Counted from the first letter of the stretch, positions 36,083 through 44,970 are shown. The stretch is 64,000 nt of DNA from JBBDJG01 sp040880005 (GCA_040880005.1 JBBDJG010000026.1:27051-91050), one strand, 5' to 3'. Notes: a model not told the origin generated them from the letters alone. Numbers and translations: made by a program.

Positions 36083-37894
36083 CTACCGTGGCGGGTTCCG
36101 CTTCCCGGCGCAGTCGCCTCCGCGCAGCCTGTATGCGATCAGCGTCGGACCGGGGCGCTCGTACGCGAACGGGTAGTAGTCGAAGCTCCAATCGAAGTTG
36201 AAGTGCGATGGCTTGCTTCCCTGCCTGAACGGACTCACCCTCTCGACCACGTCGCCCCGTCTTGACAGCTCGCGGTAATAGGCAATCGCGCCCGGAGCTT
36301 CCTCCGGCGAAACGAACGAACGCCCGTACTGCGTGGAGCCGATCACGACCCAGCAGAACCCGCCCCGCTCGTAGGAGTCGATCAGTTCCGGGCGCAGGAC
36401 CCGCTGGTAGTCCTCCGGCGTGACGGTCCGGCCCACGCCTCCGCGCCTGGGGCGCCCGCTGTTGTCGAGCATCGAACGCCCGGTCGGAAGCTTGACCCAG
36501 CGCCTCCCCGAAGACGACACCGGCGGCGGCCTGCCCGCGTCGGTGAACCACGCGTCGGGCACCACCGGCTCGACCACCACCTTGGAGTTCGGCGGCACGA
36601 CCCGGACCATCCGCTGCCGCAACACGTTGCGCGTGTCGTCGCGTGCGAGCACACGATCGACGTGGATGCTGCGCACGAGGCCCTGCGCAACAAGCGCGAT
36701 CGCCAACGCCGAGACGAGCGCCGTGCGGGATCGCTGGCCCGACGTGGCAAGCTCGGCGACTCGCACAGCGGCGAGCGCGGCGAGGATCGCGAGAGCCGGC
36801 AGGGCCGGAATCAGCCAGCGACCGAAGTAGCGTCCCTGAAGCCCGAGGAAGAGGATCACCACGACCGGCCACGGGACGAGCAGCGCGGCGCGCCAGCGGT
36901 CCTCCTTGAGCGCGAACAGAGCGCCGGCCAGCGCACCCAGCGCTGGCAGCCAGCCAAGCCCCCACGTCAAGGTCCACAGGTAATAGACGACCCCCGAGTC
37001 CTGATCGAGGCCGAGCTTGCCGAAGTCGGACTCGCTCTCCTGCGTACGCAGCCCTTCCTGGAACTCGTCGAACGACAGCACGAAATGAGGGTTGGCGACC
37101 ACGAACGCCGCAACCGCCGCCAAGGCTGCGACCGCGACCACACGTGCGATCCGCAGCGTTTCCCCGCGCTGCGCACCCGCGAGCCTGTATACGATCGCCG
37201 CCGCGAGCGGCAGCAGCGCTATGGCGGCCGTGTACTTGGTCGCGGCGGCGAATCCCAGAGCGACCGCCGCGAGAAGGTAGTCGGACGTGCGGCCACGAGT
37301 CAACACGCCGGCGCTGCCGTAAATCGACACCGTCAGCGGCAGCAGCGCCGGAACGTCGTTGAGCGCCAGGTGAGAGTAGAAGACCGGCAGGAAGGCGACC
37401 GCCATCAGCGCCGCGGCGATCAGTCCGACGCGGCGATCGTAGAGACGCTTGCCGATCAGATAGACAACCGCGACCGTCGCGGTTCCGAGCACGGCGCTCG
37501 TCATGCGCGCGACGACGAAGACCGAGGTCGGATCGACCGCGTACGCATGAGCTACGTCATGGCCTGCGCCGAATGGCCACCCGCCGCCGTACCAGAACGC
37601 CAGCACCACATGGAGCAGATACGAGAACGCCGGAGGGTTGACGAAGTAGTGCGGGTTCAGTGAGTCGGTGAAGAAGAAGCTGAGGGCACTTGGCACGAAG
37701 TTGGACGCCTCGTCCACGTTGTAGACGTAGGGCAGCCCCTGCTTGATCCCCCACACGCGCAACACGAACGCCAGCGCCAGCACGGCCACAAGACCGAGCG
37801 TCCACCCGTACCGGGAATGACGGGGGGGCTCCGCCCCCCTCGACCCACCGTCATGTGCGAGCGTCGTCCTACGGACGCCGCCAAGCCTATGCAT
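36083..37894 (-). CDS. GT39-like membrane glycosyltransferase (dolichyl-phosphate mannosyltransferase family)
   Basis: A polytopic GT-C glycosyltransferase of about 603 residues. The first membrane helix is TLGLVAVLALAFVLRVWG. It is followed by the lumenal catalytic loop start KQGLPYVYNVDEASNF, with the DE acidic pair expected of PMT/ArnT-like enzymes. About ten further hydrophobic helices precede a soluble C-terminal domain of about 190 residues. It likely transfers a sugar from a polyprenyl phosphate donor to an extracellular acceptor. The ATG at 37894 overlaps the previous stop by 8 nt. Its first 25 codons then read through repeat copy B, so the true start may lie elsewhere. Confidence 0.82.
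   Translation of the reverse strand: MHRLGGVRRTTLAHDGGSRGAEPPRHSRYGWTLGLVAVLALAFVLRVWGIKQGLPYVYNVDEASNFVPSALSFFFTDSLNPHYFVNPPAFSYLLHVVLAFWYGGGWPFGAGHDVAHAYAVDPTSVFVVARMTSAVLGTATVAVVYLIGKRLYDRRVGLIAAALMAVAFLPVFYSHLALNDVPALLPLTVSIYGSAGVLTRGRTSDYLLAAVALGFAAATKYTAAIALLPLAAAIVYRLAGAQRGETLRIARVVAVAALAAVAAFVVANPHFVLSFDEFQEGLRTQESESDFGKLGLDQDSGVVYYLWTLTWGLGWLPALGALAGALFALKEDRWRAALLVPWPVVVILFLGLQGRYFGRWLIPALPALAILAALAAVRVAELATSGQRSRTALVSALAIALVAQGLVRSIHVDRVLARDDTRNVLRQRMVRVVPPNSKVVVEPVVPDAWFTDAGRPPPVSSSGRRWVKLPTGRSMLDNSGRPRRGGVGRTVTPEDYQRVLRPELIDSYERGGFCWVVIGSTQYGRSFVSPEEAPGAIAYYRELSRRGDVVERVSPFRQGSKPSHFNFDWSFDYYPFAYERPGPTLIAYRLRGGDCAGKRNPPR
37822..37881 (+). repeat. double-hairpin repeat, copy B
   Basis: Hairpin 1 is GGGGGGC-tcc-GCCCCCC (37823-37839). 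After the linker, hairpin 2 is GCGTCGTCC-tac-GGACGCCGC (37861-37881). It is almost identical to copy D over hairpin 2 and 13 bases before it. It lies at the junction of two membrane glycosyltransferase genes and is read as the N terminus of the downstream one. Confidence 0.8.
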
Positions 37895-39404
37895 GTCCCG
37901 GCGGGCAGCGCACATAAGCTGCGAAGTAGCGATCGTCTGCCACCTTTGTGAAGCCGCGCGCCGGGACCTGTGCGATCGCGTCGGTGGAGACAGCAAATCC
38001 CGTGCGCAACACGTTCGTCCGTCCAACCGGGAACAACGCCACGCCGTAGCGCACACGCCGCTGGACCGAGGACGAATCGTCGGAGCGCGCGAGCACCTCG
38101 CTCTCGGGAAGATCGAGGACCCAGCGCACGTCGGGAATCAACTTGTGGGTCGGGACCGAAAGCGGACCGCAGCGCAAGCCATCCTCCACAGCGGGCTGAT
38201 CGAGAATTCGGCGCAGACTCTCATGCGAGCTGCCACGGAACACGAGCTCGTTGTTGAGCCGAGTGGGCAAGGGCGGGTAGACAGCCGTGTATGCAAGACC
38301 GACGAGCACGATCGCCGTGGCGCCCCATGCCCAGTATCCATGCAAGCGCTCCCCGCGCCGGATCATCGTGAAACCGGCAACCAAGACGGCGGCGAACAGC
38401 GACCACATCACCGACGGCACGAGCAGATAGCGCGGAATCACCGACAGGCCGGCGAGCCCTGTGCCCAGGAACGTGAGCACGCCGGACAGGAACAGCGCCA
38501 ATGGGATCACGCTGCGCGTCGGGAAGCGGTAGAGCGCGACGACCAGGCCTGCCAGGCCCGCGAAGAAGACCGGGGTCTTGACAATGCCACGCAGGAGCTG
38601 TGGAAGCGCCGTGATCACGTCGCCGCCCGACCTGGTGCGCTGCAGCTCGGTCGCCAGATCCTGGGTCGAGGTCAGGGAGAAGAGCAGCTTGCCCGTCACC
38701 ACGTAGTCGGTCGCCACCCAGCCGAGCGGCGCGGCGGCGGCGAGGGCCGCGTACTTGAAGCGCTCGGGCCAGGTCGCATGCCAGCTCATCCAGAGGAAGT
38801 AAACGCCCGCCAGTAGCCAAGCCTCGGGACGCATCAGCCCGGCCGCCACCAACAGCAGGAACACGGGTGTCCCTCGCTTCGGCTTCGCCGCCTCCAAGGC
38901 TCCAGCCCAGGTGACGGTCGCCATGAAGGGAATGTCGATGTATCCGCGGGCCGCGAGCGAACCGAAATCCAGCCGCGTCAGTATCAGGAAGGCGGCCACA
39001 AAGCCGACCGCAGGCGTGTAGCACAGCCGTCCGAGCCGATATGCACCGGCAATCAACGCCAAGAACGACATCACGGTGAACAACACGAGCACTCGGTCGC
39101 CGTGCTCTCCAAAAAGTGACATCAAGGCACCGAGCACCACCCACAACGGATGCTCCGTGGGAGCACGATAGGCCTCGAAGCTGGGCAAATCGCCGCGCAG
39201 GATCTCCTGTCCCCATATGAGCGCGTAGTAGCTGTCGTAGTTCGGATACGTGACGCGAGCGAAGAACCCGACCAAGGCGAGCACGGTCAGGCCGGCCAGA
39301 CACCACAGCGCGGCCGTGTCAGCCGGCACGCCGCGCAGGCGCGTCAGCATGCGGCGCGGGCCCTCGAGGCCCGGCATCGGTCGCTGCGCGGTTGCTGTGT
39401 CCAT
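37887..39404 (-). CDS. GT-C family membrane glycosyltransferase
   Basis: A 505-residue polytopic membrane protein. After a cytoplasmic N terminus (1-28) come about ten hydrophobic helices. The first outer loop, YPNYDSYYALIWGQEILRGD, includes a YDSYY acidic site, and EHPLWVVLG resembles the PMT-2/GT83-type catalytic loop. The fold suggests a polyprenyl-phosphate-sugar-dependent transferase, but the sugar is not predictable. A soluble C-terminal domain (about 370-505) is probably extracellular. Its stop overlaps the start of the next glycosyltransferase. It is divergent from the GT2 gene, with the two start regions about 95 nt apart. Confidence 0.75.
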   Translation of the reverse strand: MDTATAQRPMPGLEGPRRMLTRLRGVPADTAALWCLAGLTVLALVGFFARVTYPNYDSYYALIWGQEILRGDLPSFEAYRAPTEHPLWVVLGALMSLFGEHGDRVLVLFTVMSFLALIAGAYRLGRLCYTPAVGFVAAFLILTRLDFGSLAARGYIDIPFMATVTWAGALEAAKPKRGTPVFLLLVAAGLMRPEAWLLAGVYFLWMSWHATWPERFKYAALAAAAPLGWVATDYVVTGKLLFSLTSTQDLATELQRTRSGGDVITALPQLLRGIVKTPVFFAGLAGLVVALYRFPTRSVIPLALFLSGVLTFLGTGLAGLSVIPRYLLVPSVMWSLFAAVLVAGFTMIRRGERLHGYWAWGATAIVLVGLAYTAVYPPLPTRLNNELVFRGSSHESLRRILDQPAVEDGLRCGPLSVPTHKLIPDVRWVLDLPESEVLARSDDSSSVQRRVRYGVALFPVGRTNVLRTGFAVSTDAIAQVPARGFTKVADDRYFAAYVRCPPGHA

Positions 39405-39467
39405 CTGGTGCAGAGGCCTGTGCGATTGGGCCGCGGGCGGTTCGGGCCGGTTCGACGTGGGACTATA

Positions 39468-39485
39468 GGGGGCGGCGAGCCCCCC
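39468..39485. repeat. half copy (hairpin 1 only) of the double-hairpin repeat, copy E
   Basis: GGGGGC-ggcga-GCCCCC followed by CGTTAT matches hairpin 1 plus flank of copy D (GGGGGCGCTGAGCCCCCCGTTAT). No hairpin 2 is present. It sits directly upstream of the -10 box of the GT2 gene, in the divergent region between the two glycosyltransferase operons. Confidence 0.5.
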
Positions 39486-39487
39486 GT

Positions 39488-39493
39488 TATTCT
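39488..39493 (+). promoter_or_regulatory. -10 box of the GT2 gene
   Basis: TATTCT is followed by exactly 6 nt (TGCGGC) and then ATC at 39500, the codon that aligns with the family's initiator. Same geometry as six other promoters in the window. Confidence 0.45.
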
Positions 39494-39499
39494 TGCGGC

Positions 39500-40543
39500 A
39501 TCAAGAAGCTGATCATCCAGATTCCCTGCCTCAATGAAGAGGAGGCGCTGCCGGTAACGCTGGCCGACCTGCCGCGCGCGGTCGAAGGCTTCGACAGAGT
39601 CGAGTGGCTCGTGATCGACGACGGCTCGACCGACCGCACCGTGGAAGTCGCGCGCGAGCACGGTGTCGAGCACATCGTCCGTCTGACCAACAACAAGGGC
39701 CTGGCCCAGAGCTTTCAGGCAGGTATGGACGCATGCCTGAAGCTGGGCGCGGACGTGATCGTCAATACCGACGCTGACAACCAGTACTATGGCGGTGACA
39801 TCCCGAAGTTGGTCGCGCCGATCTTGCTGGGCGAGGCCGACATGGTGGTCGGCGATCGCGAGGTGCACACGATCGAGCACTTCTCGCCGCTGAAGAAGTT
39901 GCTGCAGCGGCTCGGCAGCTGGGTGGTGCGCCGCGCCTCGAACACGAGCGTTCCGGACACGACCTCCGGCTTTCGCGCTTACAACCGTGAGGCCGCGTTG
40001 CAGGTTCAGGTCGTGTCGGGTTTCACGTACACGCTCGAAAGCGTCATCCAGGCGGGCAAGATGCTGGTCGCGATCGACCACGTGCCGATCCGGACCAACC
40101 CGCAGCTGCGCGAGTCGCGCCTCTTCAAGTCGATCGGGTCATACGTGCGCACCAACGCCGCGGCGATATTCCGCATCTACACCCGCTACGAGCCATTGCG
40201 CGTTTTTCTCGTGGCGGCGGCGCTCGTCGCGATCCCCGCGGTTGTCGTGTGGGTCCGGTTCCTGGTCTTCGTGATCCAGGGCAACAGCACGGGGCACGTC
40301 CAATCGCTGATCATGGGCTCGATGCTGTTCATCGTGGCGGTTCAGCTCGCCGCGCTTGGGGTGATCGGTGATCTTCTGGCCGCCAACCGCACAATGATCC
40401 AGCGCACGTTCGAGCGTACGCGCCGAATCGAGTTGAAGCTCGGCGTCGAGCCGTCGCACTACGAGGCCGGGGCGGCGGCGGCCGAACCGGAGAAATCCAC
40501 CAAGGAGCGTGGCGCTGTCTCGGTGGGAGGTCCGACGACGTGA
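39500..40543 (+). CDS. family 2 glycosyltransferase (polyprenyl phosphate sugar synthase-like)
   Basis: About 347 residues. The GT2 domain has KKLIIQIPCLNEEEALP, VIDDGSTDRTVEVAREHG (donor site), and NTDADNQY with the DxD metal motif. Two C-terminal membrane helices follow (FLVAAALVAIPAVVVWVRFLV and LFIVAVQLAALGVIGDLLA). It resembles DPM1-like enzymes that load a sugar on polyprenyl phosphate, the donor the two GT-C proteins next door would need. No ATG, GTG or TTG occurs at the conserved start. ATC occupies that position, 6 nt after a -10 box. The nearest in-frame conventional start is TTG 39392, which would translate through hairpin E. Confidence 0.85.
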   Translation: MKKLIIQIPCLNEEEALPVTLADLPRAVEGFDRVEWLVIDDGSTDRTVEVAREHGVEHIVRLTNNKGLAQSFQAGMDACLKLGADVIVNTDADNQYYGGDIPKLVAPILLGEADMVVGDREVHTIEHFSPLKKLLQRLGSWVVRRASNTSVPDTTSGFRAYNREAALQVQVVSGFTYTLESVIQAGKMLVAIDHVPIRTNPQLRESRLFKSIGSYVRTNAAAIFRIYTRYEPLRVFLVAAALVAIPAVVVWVRFLVFVIQGNSTGHVQSLIMGSMLFIVAVQLAALGVIGDLLAANRTMIQRTFERTRRIELKLGVEPSHYEAGAAAAEPEKSTKERGAVSVGGPTT

Positions 40544-41175
40544 GCGAGCCGAGCGCTGTCACGGCACCCGTGGAGGTGGTGCCAACCGGCAACACGTACG
40601 ACAAGTACGGATCGACCAATCCGGTCGTCAGGCACCTGATGGCCGGCTTCCACAGCGACATGGAGGCGCTGATGGCGCGTGCTGCGCCGCTCACGATCTG
40701 CGACGTCGGCTGCGGCGAGGGCGTGCTGACCGAGCAGTGGGCCGAACGCCTCGACGACGGCCGCGTGGTCGGCGTCGACCTGGCGGATCCGAAGCTGGCC
40801 GCCGAATGGGCGCAGCGCGAGCGCTCGAACCTCGAGTTCGTCGAGGGGACGGGCGACGTGCTTCCTTTCGACGACAACGAGTTCGAGATCGCCACGGCGA
40901 TGGAGGTTCTCGAGCATGTGCCCGATCCCGCCGCCGTGCTGGAGCAGATGGCGCGCGTTTCGTCGAAGTGGATCCTCGCCAGCGTGCCGCGCGAACCGCT
41001 GTGGCGAGCGCTCAACATGGCCCGCGGGGCGTATCTGCGTGATCTCGGAAACACGCCCGGTCACTTGAACCACTGGTCCAGACGCTCCTTCGCTTCGTTG
41101 CTGGGTCGCTTCGGCGAGGTCGTGGAGCTCAGGTCGCCGTTCCCGTGGACGATGGCGCTGGTGCGCATCCCGTGA
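40540..41175 (+). CDS. class I SAM-dependent methyltransferase
   Basis: A 211-residue Rossmann methyltransferase. The SAM site is ICDVGCGEGVLTEQWAERL with the acidic VVGVDLADP, and motif IV is ATAMEVLEHVPDPAAVLEQM (the UbiE/methyltransferase-11 type). The GTG overlaps the GT2 stop by 4 nt (GTGA), so it is translated with it. It probably modifies a sugar, lipid or other component of the same envelope pathway; the substrate is not defined by the sequence. Repeat copy C begins 3 nt after its stop. Confidence 0.85.
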   Translation: MSEPSAVTAPVEVVPTGNTYDKYGSTNPVVRHLMAGFHSDMEALMARAAPLTICDVGCGEGVLTEQWAERLDDGRVVGVDLADPKLAAEWAQRERSNLEFVEGTGDVLPFDDNEFEIATAMEVLEHVPDPAAVLEQMARVSSKWILASVPREPLWRALNMARGAYLRDLGNTPGHLNHWSRRSFASLLGRFGEVVELRSPFPWTMALVRIP

Positions 41176-41178
41176 CGA

Positions 41179-41236
41179 GGGGGCTCCGCCCCCTTCGATC
41201 CCCCCTCATGCTGGAGCGTCTGCCTACGGCAGCCGC
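41179..41236 (+). repeat. double-hairpin repeat, copy C
   Basis: Hairpin 1 is GGGGGC-tcc-GCCCCC (41179-41193), directly after the methyltransferase stop. Hairpin 2 is GCGTCTGCC-tac-GGCAGCCGC (41216-41236). Relative to copies B and D two stem pairs differ, and both partners changed together (T-A to G-C, G-C to T-A). Confidence 0.8.
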
Positions 41237-41242
41237 CCCAAT

Positions 41243-42634
41243 GTGCATGTGAGCGAGCGGCGCGCGGACGACGAGCGCGCTTCCTCGTTCGGGCGCGGTG
41301 CGAGCCTTCTGTCGGTGCTCGTCGGCGTGACCGGCCTGCTGACCTATGGATTCTTCGCGCTCGCGTCCCACACACTTGGCGCAAGCACCTACGGCGGAAT
41401 AGCAACCCTCTGGGCTGCGGTGTTCATCACCGCTTCGGTCATCTACCGTCCCGTCGAGCAGTTGCTCTCGCGCACGATCGCCGAACATCTAGCGAGGGAT
41501 CAGGCCGCCGGGCATGCGCTTCGGCTTGCGGCGACGATTCAACTCGCGCTCGTGGTCGCGTTCTGCGCCTTGGCCCTGTCGCTGCGGGGCTGGCTCGAGG
41601 ACGACCTGTTCAAGGGCGACGCAGCCCTGTATTGGGCGTTCGTGGGCGCGGTCGCCTTCTACGCCGCCAGCTATTTCGCCCGCGGCTTCCTCGCCGGCCA
41701 ACGCCGGTTCGGGCTCTACGGCGGACTCGTGTTGATGGAGTCGGCCTCCCGGTTCGCAATCGCGGTCCTGGCCGCAATCGGGCTCTTGCATGGACGTGAC
41801 CCGTTTGCGCTGGCGATCGCCGCGGCACCCCTGTTGAGCCTCTGCGTCGTGCCCTGGGCGTTACGCCATCACGTACGTCGCATCGCGGAGTCCCGTGATC
41901 GACCCCCGAACCGCCAGTCGCAGTTCACCATGGCTCACGGCCTCGGCTTTGCCGCCGCCGTGCTCGTCGTGATGTCGTCGGAGCAGGCGATCCTCAACGT
42001 CGGCGTCTTGATTGTCTCCCTGACCGCTCAGGGAGACGCTGACAAGCAGGCTGCGCTCGTGTTCAACGTTCTCTTGATAGCGCGAGCCCCGCTCCAGCTC
42101 TTCCAGGCGGTCTCGACAACGATCCTCCCCCACCTCACGCGTCTGATCGTGAAAGAGCGTTCGGGCGCGCACGCGGGAGAGTTCGGGCGCACCGTGCGTC
42201 GCACCGTGCTGGCTTGCCTGGGCCTCGGGCTCGTGGCCGCAATCGTGATGCTGGCGATCGGGCCCGCGCTGATGAAGCTCGTCTTCGGCAGCGAGTTCGT
42301 CTACGGGCGGGCCGGTCTGGCGGCGGTGGCGCTGGGTATGGGCATCTACCTGGCTGCGACAACGACCAACCAGGCGACGCTCGCCCTCGGACGCGTGCGC
42401 GGCGCCGCCGCCTCATGGGCCACCGCCGCGATCTTCTTCGTGACCTTCATGCTGATCGCCCACATGAGCCCAGTGGACGAGGTGGAGGTCGCCTTCCTCG
42501 CCTCGGCGGTGCTGCTGTTCGGCCTGTTGCAGGTCGTCTACCGGCGACCGATCAAGGCAGGCGAGATCACACTCGAGCCCGGCTCGGTCGAGGAACTGGA
42601 GGCGCGGCTGGCGGCCGCGGACGAGGGGACCTAG
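41243..42634 (+). CDS. Wzx/MATE-like polysaccharide flippase
   Basis: A 463-residue integral membrane protein with about 12-14 hydrophobic helices of the MOP exporter superfamily, the type that flips polyprenyl-linked oligosaccharides. Helices are regularly spaced (for example LLSVLVGVTGLLTYGFFALAS, GLGFAAAVLVVMSSEQAILN and VLACLGLGLVAAIVMLAIG). A short acidic C-terminal tail is cytoplasmic. Starts at GTG 41243 or 41249, 6-12 nt after repeat copy C. It completes the GT2-methyltransferase-flippase plus-strand unit. Confidence 0.82.
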   Translation: MHVSERRADDERASSFGRGASLLSVLVGVTGLLTYGFFALASHTLGASTYGGIATLWAAVFITASVIYRPVEQLLSRTIAEHLARDQAAGHALRLAATIQLALVVAFCALALSLRGWLEDDLFKGDAALYWAFVGAVAFYAASYFARGFLAGQRRFGLYGGLVLMESASRFAIAVLAAIGLLHGRDPFALAIAAAPLLSLCVVPWALRHHVRRIAESRDRPPNRQSQFTMAHGLGFAAAVLVVMSSEQAILNVGVLIVSLTAQGDADKQAALVFNVLLIARAPLQLFQAVSTTILPHLTRLIVKERSGAHAGEFGRTVRRTVLACLGLGLVAAIVMLAIGPALMKLVFGSEFVYGRAGLAAVALGMGIYLAATTTNQATLALGRVRGAAASWATAAIFFVTFMLIAHMSPVDEVEVAFLASAVLLFGLLQVVYRRPIKAGEITLEPGSVEELEARLAAADEGT

Positions 42635-42645
42635 GCAGCGACACG

Positions 42646-43335
42646 CTACTCGGCATCGACGGCCGCGACCAACTCGCGATAGGCGACCGCCGGATCTTCG
42701 GCGCCGAAGATGTGCGAGCCCGCGACGAACAGCGTTGCGCCCGCTTGTGCGGCCGCACCGGCGGTGGCGGTCGAGATTCCGCCGTCCACCTGTATCGGGA
42801 GATCGGCTCCGACCAGCTCACGTAGGTGGCCGACCTTGTCGATCGAACTCTCGATAAAGGCCTGGCCTCCCCAACCGGGATTGACGCTCATGCAGAGAAC
42901 GAAGTCGACCATCGCGAGCAGCTCGGACACTTCCTCGACCGCGGTTTCGGGATTGATCGCGAGCCCCGCCAGGCAGCCGCCGTCGCGGATCATCTCGAGC
43001 GTGTGGCTCACGTCTGACGTTGCCTCGAGCTGCGCGGTGATCGAGTCCGCACCGGCCTGCACGAACTGCTCGACCTGGCGCTCCGGACACTCAACCATCA
43101 GGTGGCAGTCCAACATCCCGCCCGCCTCGTGGACCTGATCCCGGATCGCCTCGACGATCACCGGGCCGATCGTGATCGGAGGGACGAAGTGCCCATCCAT
43201 GACGTCCACGTGTATCACGCGGGCTCCGGCGTCCATCACGGTAGCAACCTGCTCCCCGAGGCGCGCGTAGTCGGCCGACAGAATCGAAGGCTCGACGCGC
43301 TTCGTGCGAATCAACTGCGAGCGGTCCATCGACAC
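42646..43335 (-). CDS. rpe: ribulose-phosphate 3-epimerase
   Basis: A 229-residue TIM barrel interconverting ribulose-5-P and xylulose-5-P. The motifs PSILSADYARLGEQV, HVDVMDGHFVPPITIGP (catalytic Asp and metal His), MSVNPGWGGQAF and VDGGIS are intact. GTG 43335 or ATG 43329 may be the start; TAGGCT (43339-43344) precedes the ATG by 9 nt. It is the conserved neighbour of ribD in related genomes and is here separated from it by the glycan cassette. Confidence 0.96.
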   Translation of the reverse strand: MSMDRSQLIRTKRVEPSILSADYARLGEQVATVMDAGARVIHVDVMDGHFVPPITIGPVIVEAIRDQVHEAGGMLDCHLMVECPERQVEQFVQAGADSITAQLEATSDVSHTLEMIRDGGCLAGLAINPETAVEEVSELLAMVDFVLCMSVNPGWGGQAFIESSIDKVGHLRELVGADLPIQVDGGISTATAGAAAQAGATLFVAGSHIFGAEDPAVAYRELVAAVDAE

Positions 43336-43348
43336 CGGAGCCTATTCG

Positions 43349-43603
43349 TCAAACCGGCCTGAGCATCGAGCCACCGCACTGCACGCACTTCAGATTCTCG
43401 GTATCGCTCATGCGGACGATCGTCGAGTGCTCGCCGCAGCTCGGGCAGTAGGCCATCAACTGAAAGCGCATCAAGCAATAGACGCAGCGGTAGCGGCCCG
43501 GAAGCTGGGTCGGCCGCAGCCACGGCTCGTTGCAGTTCGGGCACTTGGTGCCCAGCTCGAACTGCTCGCTGGAGGAATCGGGTGTCGCTGCTTCCTCGGC
43601 CAT
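43349..43603 (-). CDS. zinc-ribbon protein, 84 aa
   Basis: A small protein with four CxxC pairs: CPNC (21-24), CVYC (40-43), CPSC (53-56) and CVQC (73-76). It should bind two zinc ions as a double zinc ribbon. The ATG at 43603 is chosen; the upstream open frame overlaps rsmB and shows no homology. Function unknown: such ribbons bind nucleic acid or ribosomal partners. It is placed between rsmB and rpe on the same strand, 13 nt before rpe. Confidence 0.75.
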   Translation of the reverse strand: MAEEAATPDSSSEQFELGTKCPNCNEPWLRPTQLPGRYRCVYCLMRFQLMAYCPSCGEHSTIVRMSDTENLKCVQCGGSMLRPV

Positions 43604-43628
43604 CGATCGGCTCCATTCAACTCTCTCT

Positions 43629-44963
43629 TCAACTCTCCCTACGGAGCGCCGCGATGAAGAAGCCTTCCGTGCCATCGCGGTGAGGAAGAGTTTGCAGGAA
43701 ACGCCGGTTATTTGCGGATACGAGCCCCGGGGCACGCTCGGAGAGGTCGAGCGCCGCGAACGTGCGGTGTCGGCCCAAGAACGAGTCGATCTGGCGCTCG
43801 TTCTCCTCGGGATCGATCGTGCAGGTCGAGTACACGAGCACGCCACCCTGGCCTAACGCCGCGGCGCCCGCCTCCAGCATCCTGGCCTGAAGCGCCGCCA
43901 GGTCGGTTACTTGATCGGTGCTCTTGCGCCAACGCGCATCGGGACGCGACTGCAACGTCCCCAGGTCGGAACAGGGAGGGTCCACCAGCACACGGTCGTA
44001 TCGATCGCCGAACGTGGGCTCGGACGCGTCGCCGACCAGCACGCGCACGCTCTCGATTCCCAGTCGCCGGCAGTTCTCGGTTGTCGAACTGGCTCGATCG
44101 CGGTTTGCCTCCACCGCGACGATCTCGCCCTCGCTGTTCATCAGCGCGCCGATGTGAGTGGTCTTGGCGCCGGGCGCCGCGCAGAGATCGAGCACCCGCT
44201 CCCCCGGCTTGGGGTCGAGCACCCGCGTCACCAACATTGACGCACGCGACTGCGGCATCAGCTCTCCGCGCGCGTACTGCACCGACCCATGCGCGTCGAA
44301 CGGCCCGTCCACGACGAGCGCCTCCGGCAGGTCGGCAACGACGTGACACGTCACTCCGGCGGTTGACAGGGCCTCACTCAGACTGGCCGCGTCGGTCACC
44401 AGCGTGTTGGCGCGCACCGCACTCTCGGCCGGCTCGTTGTCACGCTCCATCAACGCTCGCGCCTCCTGCGAACCGAGCACCTCCCACCAGAGTCGCGCAA
44501 TCCATTCGGGGTGGGAATGACGAAGCGCGGCCTCGGCCGGCGTTTCGTCGGACAGCGAAGCGACCGTGCCGCGCGCCTCGCGAGCGGCGCGCCGGAGCAC
44601 GGCGTTGACGAGGCCGATGCCGCGCGTGCCCGACTGCTTGGCCAGCTCGACGCTCTCACCCACCGCCGCGTGGTCCGGCACGCGCTCCATGAACGCGATC
44701 TGGTAGATGCCGAGGCGCAATGCCGCCGTTACGGCAGGGTCGAGCTTGGACGGCGATCGTTCGCTGAGTCGCTCGATCAGGAAGTCCAGCGTCAACTTTC
44801 GCTGCACCGCGCCGTAGGCGAGGCGCATCGCGAATGCGCGGTCGCGGCCGGCCAACCCCGCACGCTCCGCCTCCGCGCGAAACGCCCGGTCGGCGTATGC
44901 CTCATGCTCGAACACCCGCCGCACCACGGCAAACGCACAGCGGCGCGACGCGGTCACGGTCAC
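43629..44963 (-). CDS. rsmB: 16S rRNA (cytosine(967)-C5)-methyltransferase
   Basis: A 444-residue RsmB/Sun. The N-terminal NusB-like RNA-binding domain (1-140) is followed by the methyltransferase: LDLCAAPGAKTTHIGALM (SAM), DPPCSDLGTLQSRPDARW with the PC cysteine, and STCTIDPEENE with the TC catalytic cysteine. Both catalytic cysteines of m5C methyltransferases are present. It lies 7 nt after fmt in fmt-rsmB order. Confidence 0.96.
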   Translation of the reverse strand: MTVTASRRCAFAVVRRVFEHEAYADRAFRAEAERAGLAGRDRAFAMRLAYGAVQRKLTLDFLIERLSERSPSKLDPAVTAALRLGIYQIAFMERVPDHAAVGESVELAKQSGTRGIGLVNAVLRRAAREARGTVASLSDETPAEAALRHSHPEWIARLWWEVLGSQEARALMERDNEPAESAVRANTLVTDAASLSEALSTAGVTCHVVADLPEALVVDGPFDAHGSVQYARGELMPQSRASMLVTRVLDPKPGERVLDLCAAPGAKTTHIGALMNSEGEIVAVEANRDRASSTTENCRRLGIESVRVLVGDASEPTFGDRYDRVLVDPPCSDLGTLQSRPDARWRKSTDQVTDLAALQARMLEAGAAALGQGGVLVYSTCTIDPEENERQIDSFLGRHRTFAALDLSERAPGLVSANNRRFLQTLPHRDGTEGFFIAALRRES

Positions 44964-44970
44964 GATGCGT

